Assembly: GCA_030428345.1 (NCBI GenBank)
Contig: JAUIBM010000078.1
Location: forward strand, 1-9,297
DNA from: Alphaproteobacteria bacterium
GTDB lineage: Bacteria > Pseudomonadota > Alphaproteobacteria > Rhizobiales > Rhizobiaceae
Reading direction: 5' to 3'
DNA: 9,297 bases
Part shown: positions 1 to 6,734 of the stretch, one piece after another
Numbering within the stretch: position 1 is the stretch's first letter
Layout: every line of letters starts with the position of its first letter
The notes under the pieces: model-generated
Seen by the model: only the letters and a program-made list of their open reading frames with translations
The model's database searches: none
What the model was told of the DNA's origin: nothing
Position numbers and translations under genes: made by a program

Positions 1-752
1 GGGGCAAACGCATCGGCATGATCTTCCAGGACCCGATGACCTCGCTCAATCCGGTCCACAGGGTCGGCTTCCAGATTGCCGAGGTGTTGCGCGAGCATCG
101 CGGCCTGAGCCGGCGCCAGGCCCGCGCCCGGGCGATGGAACTCATTGACCTGGTCCGCATCCCGGACCCGCGCCGAAGGCTCGATGCCTATCCGCACGAG
201 CTGTCCGGCGGCATGCGCCAGCGCGTGATGATTGCCATGGCGCTCGCTTGCGAGCCCGAACTTCTGATCGCCGATGAGCCGACAACGGCGCTGGATGTCA
301 CCGTGCAGGCGCAGATCATGGCGTTGATCGATGAGCTTCGCCGCGAACTGGGAATGAGCGTGGTGCTGATCACCCACGATCTCGGCGTTGTCGCTTCCGT
401 CGCCGACCGGCTGGCCGTGATGTATGCTGGCCGGATTGTCGAGGAGGGACCCATCGAGGCGGTCCTCAAGAGCCCGTCGCACGGTTACACCGCCGGCCTT
501 CTGCGCTCTCTTCCCTCCGAAAGCAGGTCGCACCTGCAAAGACTGCAGGAAATCCCCGGCAGTGTTCCGCGGCTTGGCCGGGCAGCCAGCAACTGCGCCT
601 TCTCGCCGCGCTGCGCCTTCGCCGGCGCCGAATGCGCCGAGGCCGTTCCCGGTGTCTTCGATCTGGGTGACGGGCACCGTGTTCGTTGCTTCCACCACGA
701 GGCGGTCGCCGCCGAGATGGCCGGCAATCCGATTGTGAGGGCATGGCAATGA
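1..752 (+). CDS. Peptide-type ABC transporter ATP-binding protein, OppD/DppD-like (5' partial)
   Basis: One of the two cytoplasmic ATPases that drive a peptide/nickel/opine-family ABC importer. The 5' end lies outside the window; the first complete codon is at 3, and the reading frame is open through the window edge, so the ATG at 18 is internal. The Walker A motif is therefore missing from view. Visible in order are the Q-loop in FQDPMTSLNP (from about 24), the signature LSGGMRQ (201-221), Walker B LLIADEP (261-281), the H-loop ITHD (His codon at 375), and a C-terminal cysteine-rich oligopeptide/dipeptide domain with CAFSPRC and two further cysteines (about 594-695). That last domain marks the OppD/DppD class and separates it from ordinary sugar ABC ATPases. 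The stop overlaps the next start by four bases (ATGA). The permease and binding-protein genes probably lie upstream. Family assignment is firm; the substrate is unknown. Confidence 0.95.
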   Translation, partial: GKRIGMIFQDPMTSLNPVHRVGFQIAEVLREHRGLSRRQARARAMELIDLVRIPDPRRRLDAYPHELSGGMRQRVMIAMALACEPELLIADEPTTALDVTVQAQIMALIDELRRELGMSVVLITHDLGVVASVADRLAVMYAGRIVEEGPIEAVLKSPSHGYTAGLLRSLPSESRSHLQRLQEIPGSVPRLGRAASNCAFSPRCAFAGAECAEAVPGVFDLGDGHRVRCFHHEAVAAEMAGNPIVRAWQ

Positions 753-1756
753 GCGGCGCTCTCCTCGAAGCCCGCGGCGTTTTGCGTACTTTCGGCGTCG
801 GCCGCGACCTGCTCGGTCGCCCCCGCCATCACGTCCGCGCGCTCGATCAGGTCGATCTGCATCTGGCAAGGGGCGAGACGCTCGGCCTGGTGGGCGAATC
901 CGGTTGCGGAAAGTCGACGCTTTCCCGCATCCTGCTTGCGCTGGAAAAACCGACGGCAGGTTCGGTAACTTTCAACGGCGAGGACCTCTCCTCGCTTTCC
1001 GCGCCTGAACTGCGCAAGCGCCGCCGTCATCTGCAGATGATCTTCCAGGATCCCTATGCTTCGCTCAACCCGCGCCGGGTGGTCCGCGACAGCATCGCAG
1101 AGCCGCTGCACAACTTCACGGATTTCGGGACGCAAGAGATCGCGGCCAGGGTCGATGCCGTTGCCGGCGATGTAGGGCTCAGCCCTCATCATCTCGACCG
1201 TTTCCCGCATGAACTCTCCGGTGGTCAGTGCCAGCGTGTCGGCCTTGCCCGCGCCATCGCGCCAGAGCCCGACCTGATCATTGCCGACGAACCGGTTTCC
1301 GCGCTCGATGTGTCCATCCAGGCCCAGAACCTCAACCTGATGATGGACATCAAGGCCCGGATGGGACTGGCGATGATCTTCGTGTCGCACGACCTCTCCG
1401 TCGTCGCCCATGTCTCCGACCGGGTCGCCGTCATGTATCTCGGTCGCATCGTCGAGACAGGCCCTACACCTGCTGTATTCGCCGCGCCGCGCCATCCCTA
1501 CACGCAGATGCTGCTCAGTTCGCTCCCGCACCCGTTGCCCCAGTCGCGCAATCGACGTCCGCAGGTGACCGGCGAATTGCCGAGCCCGATCTCGCCGCCG
1601 TCGGGATGCCATTTCCGCACCCGCTGTCCGCTTGCCACCGCTCAATGCGCCTCCGGGCAGCCGCTCCTGGTGGAGCATTTTCCAAACCACAAGGTCGCCT
1701 GCCACCGGGTAAGCGATACCGCGCAGCCGGCCGGAGAACTCTTGCCGCATGAGTGA
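749..1756 (+). CDS. Peptide-type ABC transporter ATP-binding protein, OppF/DppF-like
   Basis: Second ATPase of the same importer, 335 aa, complete. Walker A is GESGCGKST (residues 49-57), the Q-loop Gln is residue 100 in FQDPYASLNP, the signature is LSGGQCQR (156-163), Walker B is LIIADEP (176-182), and the H-loop His is 214 in VSHD. The C-terminal oligopeptide-transporter domain carries Cys287, 293, 300 and 318 with the typical FRTRCP motif. The start at 749 was chosen over 686 and 743 because it forms an ATGA overlap with the previous stop and has GAGG at 737-740, eight bases upstream. The paired OppD/OppF arrangement indicates a heterodimeric ATPase. Position 161 in the signature is Cys (LSGGQCQR) where Arg or Gln is usual, which is a mild variation. 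The substrate is probably linked to the sugar genes downstream (inference). Confidence 0.96.
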   Translation: MSGALLEARGVLRTFGVGRDLLGRPRHHVRALDQVDLHLARGETLGLVGESGCGKSTLSRILLALEKPTAGSVTFNGEDLSSLSAPELRKRRRHLQMIFQDPYASLNPRRVVRDSIAEPLHNFTDFGTQEIAARVDAVAGDVGLSPHHLDRFPHELSGGQCQRVGLARAIAPEPDLIIADEPVSALDVSIQAQNLNLMMDIKARMGLAMIFVSHDLSVVAHVSDRVAVMYLGRIVETGPTPAVFAAPRHPYTQMLLSSLPHPLPQSRNRRPQVTGELPSPISPPSGCHFRTRCPLATAQCASGQPLLVEHFPNHKVACHRVSDTAQPAGELLPHE

Positions 1757-2501
1757 ACCAATCGTCCTCATCCCCGGTCTTCAGTCGGATGGCACCTCCT
1801 GGCTCAGCCTCTATCTCAGGCTCGTCCGGCGCCATCCGATAACGATCCCCATGGGCCACCAGCGTGCGCCCAGCATCGGGGAGATGGGACGGCGGATCAT
1901 CGAACAATGCCCGCAGCGCTTCCATCTCGTCGGCTGGTCGATGGGTGGCTACATCGCCTTCGAACTGCTCCGCCGTTTTCCCGAGAGACTTCTGAGCCTG
2001 ACACTGATCGCCACTACCGCCGAGCCGGAATCGGAAGCTTCCCGGGTTCGCCGCGAAGAGGCGCTGGCACTGGCGCGCCAGGAAGGCGTGCGCGTCTACC
2101 AGACCCGCAATCTGGAAAACTGCCTCTTCGACCCCGCCTCGGTCGATCCGGGCGTGCTGGAGGCGATCCTGCAATCCTCCGAAGCTCTGGGGCTTTCCGC
2201 GCTCGAGATCCAGACGGCTGCGATCATTGAAAGGCCGGATTCACGGCCCGACCTGGCGCATTGTCCGTGCCCGGTGCTGATTGTCGCCGGCCGGGACGAC
2301 GCGGTGATACCCGCAGAAAAGTCGCGGGACATGCATGCCCTGCTGCCGGGTTCGACCTATGTCGAGATCGAACGCTGCGGCCATTGCCCGCCGCTCGAGC
2401 AGCCCGACAGGCTGTTCGGCGTTCTGGGCGACTGGTTCTCGCGAACCGAGCACGCGATGGCGAAACCGATTGCCCCCGTGCTGGAGGGAAACACCCCATG
2501 A
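1749..2501 (+). CDS. Alpha/beta-fold hydrolase
   Basis: A 250-aa cytoplasmic serine hydrolase with no signal peptide or membrane segment. The nucleophile elbow is GWSMGG with Ser64, the acid is probably Asp184 in GRDDAVIP (GxxDxxxP pattern), and the base is His212 in CGHCPP. VLIPGLQSDGTSW near the N terminus fits the oxyanion-hole loop. All three catalytic positions are intact and the length is normal for a single-domain esterase or lactonase of this fold. Its ATG lies inside the end of the OppF-like gene (8-base overlap, ATGAGTGA). A GGAG lies 12 bases upstream, so initiation probably depends partly on coupling. Its place between the transporter and sugar kinase suggests that it cleaves an ester, lactone or conjugate brought in by the transporter. 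That role is inference; the sequence alone does not reveal the substrate. Confidence 0.9.
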   Translation: MSEPIVLIPGLQSDGTSWLSLYLRLVRRHPITIPMGHQRAPSIGEMGRRIIEQCPQRFHLVGWSMGGYIAFELLRRFPERLLSLTLIATTAEPESEASRVRREEALALARQEGVRVYQTRNLENCLFDPASVDPGVLEAILQSSEALGLSALEIQTAAIIERPDSRPDLAHCPCPVLIVAGRDDAVIPAEKSRDMHALLPGSTYVEIERCGHCPPLEQPDRLFGVLGDWFSRTEHAMAKPIAPVLEGNTP

Positions 2502-4120
2502 GCTGTCTGATCGGGATCGATGTCGGCACGGGAAGTGCGCGAGCGGGGGTATTCGCCGGCACAGGCGCTTTGCTTGCAAGTGTATCGGCGCCGATCCGGA
2601 TCTGGCACCCCAAGCCTGATTTCGCGCAGCAGAGCTCCGCCGATATCTGGGGGGCGATTTCCCGCTCGGTGAAGCAGGCGGTGCGCGAAGCGGGTGTCGC
2701 CGCGAAGGACATTTCCGGCCTCGGCTTCGACGCGACGTGCTCGATGGTTGTCGCCGGTCGCCAAGGCGAAGCGCTCTCGGTCGATCCCGAAGGGGCTGAC
2801 GGGCAGGACATCATCGTCTGGATGGATCACCGGGCGCTTGAGGACGCCGAACACATCAACCGTGTCGGAGGGGCCCCGCTCAACCATGTCGGCGGCTGCA
2901 TATCGCCCGAAATGCAGATGCCCAAGCTGCGTTGGCTGAAGCGCAACATGCCCGGGGTCTTCGCCGCGGCCCACAGCTTTTGGGACCTGCCGGACTGGCT
3001 GGTTCATCGGGCGACCGGCAGCAATGCGCGATCGCTTTGCTCCGCCGTGTGCAAATGGACCTATCTCGGCCATCGCGGCAGGAATGGCGAGGGATGGGGT
3101 GACGACTTCATTACGGCGATCGGCCTGAATGAGCTCGCCGGCGGCGGGCATGCGCTGCTCGGCACGGAATTCCTGGCTCCGGGCCAGCATGCCGGCGGCC
3201 TGAGCGAGCGCGCCGCGGAGGAACTTGGACTGCTGCCCGGAACCCCCGTCGGAGCAAGCCTGATCGATGCCTATGCCGGCGCGCTCGGAACGCTTGCGGC
3301 AGGTCACGGCGCACCCGCAGGGCGGCTGGCGGTGATCGCAGGCACCTCCACATGCCATATCGGCGTGACCGGCGAGCCGGCCTTCGTGCCTGGCGTCTGG
3401 GGACCGTACTTCGGCGCGCTCGTCGCGGGCCTCTGGGCCAATGAGGGCGGCCAGTCTGCCGCCGGCGCCCTGATCGACGCGGTGCTGGCACGCCATGCCG
3501 CCACGGCCGAACTGCGCCGCGAGGCCGGGGCCGGGGGCACAACGATCTTCGCTCTTCTGGAACGCCGCCTTGAAGAGATGGCCGGGGAAACCGCGACCCT
3601 GACCGCTCGCCGCCATGTCTTGCCGGATTTCCACGGAAACCGGTCGCCGCTGGCCGAGCCATGGCGCCTGGGTGGTGTTACCGGCCTGTCGCTGGAGACG
3701 GGTTGCGACGATCTCGCGCTCGACTATCTGGCCGCCATCCAGAGCCTCGGCTACGGCACGCGGCATATCCTCGAGGTCATGCGAGGGGCCGGAATGGCAG
3801 TCGATACGCTGGTCGTTTCCGGCGGTCTGGCGCGAAACGGGCTCTTTGTTCGGGAAATGGCCGACATCTGCGACTGCCCCGTCATCGTGCCAGAGACGCC
3901 CGAACCGGTGCTGCTGGGGGCCGCGATGCTGGGCGCCGTGGCCTACGGGCGCTACCCCGACACCAATGCGGCGATGGTGGCAATGGCCTGCGCAGGGACC
4001 GCAATCGAACCGAGAGGCGGAGAAATCGCGGCCTATCACGACCGGAAATACGCGGTCCATCGGCGCATGCAGCAGGATTTTGCAGCGATCGAGGAGATCA
4101 TGAAGGGAACGCATCGATGA
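2498..4120 (+). CDS. FGGY-family carbohydrate kinase (pentulose kinase/ribulokinase-like)
   Basis: ATP-dependent kinase of 540 aa, expected to phosphorylate a ketose, most likely a pentulose. Near the N terminus is the phosphate-binding loop IGIDVGTGSARAG with Asp8. GLGFDATCSMVV (about 75-85) and IVWMDHRA (106-113) are typical of the pentulose-kinase branch (ribulokinase / human FGGY / yeast YDR109C type). LIDAYAG contains Asp257, the likely catalytic base. The second ATPase-fold domain shows AGTSTCH (281-287), and SGGLARN (441-447) is the adenosine-binding motif. The length is typical for this subfamily. The ATG at 2498 was chosen because it overlaps the hydrolase stop (ATGA) and has GGAGGG at 2483-2488, nine bases upstream; the open frame further upstream is a read-through of the hydrolase region. 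The isomerase-like gene behind it suggests an aldose to ketose to ketose-phosphate route. The exact sugar is not determinable here. Confidence 0.93.
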   Translation: MSCLIGIDVGTGSARAGVFAGTGALLASVSAPIRIWHPKPDFAQQSSADIWGAISRSVKQAVREAGVAAKDISGLGFDATCSMVVAGRQGEALSVDPEGADGQDIIVWMDHRALEDAEHINRVGGAPLNHVGGCISPEMQMPKLRWLKRNMPGVFAAAHSFWDLPDWLVHRATGSNARSLCSAVCKWTYLGHRGRNGEGWGDDFITAIGLNELAGGGHALLGTEFLAPGQHAGGLSERAAEELGLLPGTPVGASLIDAYAGALGTLAAGHGAPAGRLAVIAGTSTCHIGVTGEPAFVPGVWGPYFGALVAGLWANEGGQSAAGALIDAVLARHAATAELRREAGAGGTTIFALLERRLEEMAGETATLTARRHVLPDFHGNRSPLAEPWRLGGVTGLSLETGCDDLALDYLAAIQSLGYGTRHILEVMRGAGMAVDTLVVSGGLARNGLFVREMADICDCPVIVPETPEPVLLGAAMLGAVAYGRYPDTNAAMVAMACAGTAIEPRGGEIAAYHDRKYAVHRRMQQDFAAIEEIMKGTHR

Positions 4121-5715
4121 AAATCGGTCTGGTCGCGAGCGGCGACCTGCGCGAGAGCGCGAACGTCACCTGCTGGCCGGCGCAGCGCGCGATGGAAGAA
4201 AAGCTCGCCGCCGTGCTGGCCGGTCTCGGCCACGAACTGGTGCGCCAGCATCCGGTCAAGCCGGGCGGCCACGGCTTCATCGCCAGCCAGCGCGAGGGAA
4301 TGGACATCTTCGCCCGAATGGACCCGGACCTGCCGCTGATCGTGGCGGAAGCGGTCTGGCAATATTCCCACCACGTGCTCCCCGGCCTTTCCAGCCACAA
4401 GGGACCGATCCTGACGCTCGCCAACTGGTCCGGCGAATGGCCGGGTCTCGTGGGCATGCTCAATCTCAATGGCTCGCTGACAAAGGCCGGCATCGGCTAT
4501 TCGACGCTGTGGAGCGAGACTTTCGAGGATGCGTTCTTCCGCTCGAGACTCGCCGAATGGCTGGAAACGGGCCGCATCGTCCATGACGTATCGCATGTCA
4601 GCGCGTTGGACGCGATCGATCTGTCCGCCGCCGACAGGGAACTCGTCGATCGCCTCGCAGCCCGGATTCGCCGCGACAAGGTCATTCTCGGCGTTTTCGA
4701 TGAGGGTTGCATGGGCATGTATAATGCCATCATCCCGGACGAGTTGCTGATGCGCATGGGCGTGTTCAAGGAACGCCTGTCCCAGTCGGCATTGTACCAC
4801 GCCACTAGGCAGGTCCCCGATAACGAGGCGACGGCTGTCTATCACTGGTTTCGCGACAAGGGCCTGAGATTCCATCTGGGGCAGGATGGCGCGAGCGAAC
4901 TCACCGAGGCGCAAGTCCTCGACCAGTGCCGCATGTATGTCGCCGCCGTCCGTCTTGCCGACGATTTCGGGTGCGATGCGATCGGTATCCAGTACCAGCA
5001 GGGCCTGAAGGACCTGCTGCCGGCCTCCGATCTGGTGGAAGGCACGCTCAACAATGCCGACCGTCCGCCCGTTGCCCGCGCCGACGGTTCCGTGATCCGC
5101 GCCGGCGCGCCTGTCCCGCATTTCAACGAAGTGGACGAATGCGCCGGCCTCGACGCCGTCCTGATCAATCGCGTGCACTCCGCTCTTGGCGAGCCGGTCG
5201 AAACCACGCTGCACGACCTGCGCTGGGGGGACGTAGACCGAACCGGCGGGCGTGACGATTTCGTCTGGGTTTTCGAGATTTCCGGTGCGGCTCCTCCCGA
5301 GCACCATGAGGGCGGCTGGTCAGGCAGCGAAAGCTACCGCCAGCCGCCCATGTATTTCCCTGCGGGTGGGGGCACTTTGAAGGGCTATGCGAAACCCGGT
5401 CCGATCGTCTGGAGCCGGATTTATGTCGAAGGCGGCAAGCTGAAGATGGATATCGGCCTCGGCGAGGCGGTCTCGCTTTCGGCGGAGGAAACCGAGCGCC
5501 GTTCACGGGCGACCACCCATGAATGGCCGATCATGCACGGGGTGCTCAAGGGCGTCACCCGCGACCAGATGATGGCGCGCCACAAGGCCAATCACATCCA
5601 GGTGGTCTATGCCGGCAGCGCGGCGAATGCCGAGCGGTGTCTGCTTGTGCGCGCGGCGTTGGCCGGAGAATTGGGAATAGAGGTATATCGGGCCGGCGTT
5701 GAGCCGATTGAATAG
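4117..5715 (+). CDS. L-fucose/L-arabinose isomerase superfamily protein
   Basis: A 532-aa protein resembling proteins annotated as fucose isomerase-like, expected to be a cytosolic metal-dependent aldose-ketose isomerase. It begins with a beta-strand typical of the FucI N1 domain (MKIGLVASGD), has the substrate-domain stretches ANWSGEWPG (103-110) and DEGCMGMYNA (195-204), a central IGIQYQQGLKD (289-299), and a C-terminal ANHIQVVYA with His493. I infer that His493 occupies the place of the C-terminal metal-binding His of FucI; the acidic metal ligands could be among Glu197, Asp299 and Glu308 but cannot be assigned by eye. The ATG overlaps the kinase stop (ATGA), with AAGGGA at 4103-4108 eight bases upstream. 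It is the last gene of the operon. It looks divergent from classical FucI (about 590 aa) and AraA (about 500 aa), so the substrate may be a different sugar. Confidence 0.85.
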   Translation: MKIGLVASGDLRESANVTCWPAQRAMEEKLAAVLAGLGHELVRQHPVKPGGHGFIASQREGMDIFARMDPDLPLIVAEAVWQYSHHVLPGLSSHKGPILTLANWSGEWPGLVGMLNLNGSLTKAGIGYSTLWSETFEDAFFRSRLAEWLETGRIVHDVSHVSALDAIDLSAADRELVDRLAARIRRDKVILGVFDEGCMGMYNAIIPDELLMRMGVFKERLSQSALYHATRQVPDNEATAVYHWFRDKGLRFHLGQDGASELTEAQVLDQCRMYVAAVRLADDFGCDAIGIQYQQGLKDLLPASDLVEGTLNNADRPPVARADGSVIRAGAPVPHFNEVDECAGLDAVLINRVHSALGEPVETTLHDLRWGDVDRTGGRDDFVWVFEISGAAPPEHHEGGWSGSESYRQPPMYFPAGGGTLKGYAKPGPIVWSRIYVEGGKLKMDIGLGEAVSLSAEETERRSRATTHEWPIMHGVLKGVTRDQMMARHKANHIQVVYAGSAANAERCLLVRAALAGELGIEVYRAGVEPIE

Positions 5716-5717
5716 AC

Positions 5718-5941
5718 TGGTGTCGCGAACGGGACCCGGAAATGCGCGCGGGCGCCATCGAGCCGCGCATTCCGGGGCTGGAGAAGGGCTCCTGCTTCCC
5801 AGGCCTCCTGGCGTCGGGACGAATGGCCGGGAAGGCCAGACGGTCGTCAGCCCGCAGGCCTTTGTGCAGGCCATCTCGACGCGCTCTGTCGACGGCCTGG
5901 TCACGGCTGTGGGCATGAGCGGCACCTCGAAAAGCCAGGTT
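5718..5941 (+). pseudogene. Remnant of IS256/Mutator-type transposase, frameshifted
   Basis: A fragment of about 75 codons, readable only by joining two frames. From 5718 to about 5837, the frame that includes the ATG at 5742 reads CRERDPEMRAGAIEPRIPGL and then EKGSCFPGLLASGRMAGKA. This matches the IS256-family pattern RERDW-TRVGTIELRIPKLRKGSYFPGFLEPRRMAEKAL. From 5840 onward the frame shifts and reads TVVSPQAFVQAISTRSVDGL then VTAVGMSGTSKSQV, matching the continuing pattern TAVVQEAYVQG(I/V)STRSVDDLVKAMGMSGISKSQVSRL. The upstream N-terminal helices and the downstream catalytic DDE core are absent. No start, stop or terminal inverted repeats of a complete element are visible, so this is a dead scar. 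It begins directly behind the isomerase stop and ends at the hairpin at 5942-5973. Family recognition is from remembered consensus, not a search. Confidence 0.8.
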
Positions 5942-5973
5942 CGGCCGGCGCGTGAAACGGCACGCGCCGGCCG
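5942..5973. repeat. Perfect inverted repeat / GC-rich hairpin
   Basis: Arms of 13 bases, CGGCCGGCGCGTG (5942-5954) and its exact complement (5961-5973), enclose a six-base loop AAACGG. The stem is extremely GC-rich and would be very stable as RNA or cruciform DNA. No T-run follows on the plus strand (CCTCTCGAAAAAG); on the minus strand a short TTTT lies about ten bases beyond the arm. It sits exactly where recognisable transposase sequence stops. It could be a terminator for the upstream operon, a REP-like palindrome, or part of an insertion/deletion junction. Confidence 0.7.
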
Positions 5974-5977
5974 CCTC

Positions 5978-6006
5978 TCGAAAAAGCTGGCGGGGCCGTC
6001 TATATG
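5978..6006 (+). promoter_or_regulatory. Possible sigma-70-type promoter for the metallopeptidase gene
   Basis: TCGAAA (5978-5983; 4 of 6 to TTGACA) is separated by 17 bases from TATATG (6001-6006; 4 of 6 to TATAAT). This is one of the few AT-rich spots in the area. It would give a leader of about 20 bases before the ATG at 6034. The match is weak, but the spacing and position are right. Confidence 0.3.
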
Positions 6007-6033
6007 GAGGCTTAAAAACGATATCGGAACGAC

Positions 6034-6465
6034 ATGGTCAGCATCAAAACCCCCTCCCAGGCGCGCCTCTGGCATGACAGGCTGTCGCCTTCGCTGGCCG
6101 ACTTCGAACGCCTGGCGGCCGAAGCCTATGCCGAATTGCCGGAAGGCTTTCGCGCGCTCACCGGCGACGTGCTGATTCGCGTCAGCGAGTTTCCCGAAGA
6201 AGACGTGCTCGACGATCTGGCGATGGAGACGCCCTTCGACCTGCTCGGACTGTTCGAGGGACGCGGCGTCGCGGAAAAATGGAACCCGGGAACCGGGGAA
6301 TGGCCGAATCGCATCACGCTGTTTCGCCGGGCGATCCTCGACTACTGGGCAGAGAACGAAGAGACGCTCGGCGACATTGTGACACATGTGCTCGTGCACG
6401 AGCTCGGCCACCATTTCGGCCTGTCCGACGAGGACATGGAGCGGATCGAGGCAGACGCCCGCTGA
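6034..6465 (+). CDS. Zincin-like metallopeptidase family protein
   Basis: A 143-aa single-domain protein with the extended zinc motif HELGHHFGLSD: His122, catalytic Glu123, His126 and the third ligand Asp132 (HExxHxxGxxD, the pattern of the small bacterial Zincin_1 / minimal-metallopeptidase family, PF06262-like). The preceding WNPGTGEWPNRITLFRRAIL (about 83-102) is the other conserved block of that family, and the length is typical. No signal peptide or membrane segment is seen, so it is probably cytoplasmic. The start is fixed by an in-frame stop at 6013-6015 and the only following ATG; the ribosome site is weak (GGAA at 6026-6029). It converges on the next gene with only 22 bases between stops. 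Its physiological substrate is unknown for the family. Confidence 0.92.
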   Translation: MVSIKTPSQARLWHDRLSPSLADFERLAAEAYAELPEGFRALTGDVLIRVSEFPEEDVLDDLAMETPFDLLGLFEGRGVAEKWNPGTGEWPNRITLFRRAILDYWAENEETLGDIVTHVLVHELGHHFGLSDEDMERIEADAR

Positions 6466-6487
6466 CGCGCCCGAAAGCCGGCCGCCC

Positions 6488-6694
6488 TCAATATTCCGAC
6501 AACTTCTTTCCTGGATCGTAGTCTTCCTGCGTCTGCTTGATGACCGCCTGGCCGCAGCGCATCTCGCCGGTCTTGGCGTCGAAGGCGTAGCTTGGCGCAC
6601 CATGCAGCGCCCAGCCCTGCGACAGGGCTTTCGTCACGCTGTGGCAGAAGCTGGAATCGTCGGGTCCGGTCAGAAATCGGTAGATCGTGGTCAT
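6488..6694 (-). CDS. DUF1737 domain-containing small protein
   Basis: A 68-aa protein, MTTIYRFLTGPDDSSFCH at the N terminus, then KALSQGWALHGAPSYAFD, MRCGQAVIK and an acidic C-terminal YDPGKKLSEY. The blocks YRFLTGPDDS-FCH, GW-L-G-P and MRCGQAV are the recognised pattern of DUF1737, and the whole protein is just that domain. No function is established. The ATG at 6694 was preferred over one six codons upstream (6712) because AAGGA lies about ten bases ahead of it and the conserved family start MTxIYRFL fits. It is convergent with the metallopeptidase gene and lies 139 bases behind the CitE-type gene on the same strand, so it could be co-transcribed with that gene or have its own promoter. Confidence 0.88.
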   Translation of the reverse strand: MTTIYRFLTGPDDSSFCHSVTKALSQGWALHGAPSYAFDAKTGEMRCGQAVIKQTQEDYDPGKKLSEY

Positions 6695-6734
6695 TCTCGT
6701 CTCGTCCTTCATGCGCCCCGGCGCGCCGGGCTGG

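Noticed and set aside
686..748. Earlier in-frame start for the OppF-like gene
   Set aside because: The extra residues are Arg-rich, unlike the family, and arise from reading the end of the OppD-like gene in another frame. The start at 749 has the ribosome site and the ATGA overlap.
2261..2497. N-terminal extension of about 79 residues on the kinase
   Set aside because: It overlaps the hydrolase gene, including its His212 region, and resembles no kinase domain. The start at 2498 has GGAGGG at good spacing and begins with the conserved IGIDVGTGS strand.
2357..4114. Minus-strand open frame of 585 codons opposite the kinase gene
   Set aside because: It is the complement of a high-GC coding region. 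Its translation has low-complexity Arg/Gly/Ala-rich composition and no recognisable domain, whereas the plus strand encodes a clear FGGY kinase.
3661..4116. N-terminal extension of about 152 residues on the isomerase-like gene
   Set aside because: It is an out-of-frame reading of the kinase C-terminus. The start at 4117 has a good ribosome site and the family N terminus.
4036..5307. Minus-strand open frame of 423 codons opposite the isomerase gene, and similar ones opposite 485-1771 and 7639-9009
   Set aside because: These are shadows produced by GC3 bias. They carry no motifs and conflict with well-supported plus-strand genes.
5735..5776. Imperfect hairpin (CCCGGAAATGCGCG pairing with CGCGCATTCCGGG) behind the isomerase, at first read as its terminator
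   Set aside because: It lies inside the transposase-derived sequence, has a bulged A and lacks a following T-run. Its self-complementarity is probably incidental to former coding sequence.
5699..6175. Plus-strand open frame of 158 codons starting inside the isomerase end
   Set aside because: It is a chance mosaic of the isomerase tail, one frame of the transposase remnant, the hairpin and an out-of-frame part of the metallopeptidase. Only the segment 5840-5941 carries real homology.
6717..6730. Perfect 14-bp palindrome CCCGGCGCGCCGGG upstream of the DUF1737 gene
   Set aside because: It is a GC-only palindrome with no loop or T-run in very GC-rich DNA. It may be chance, and nothing ties it to a function.
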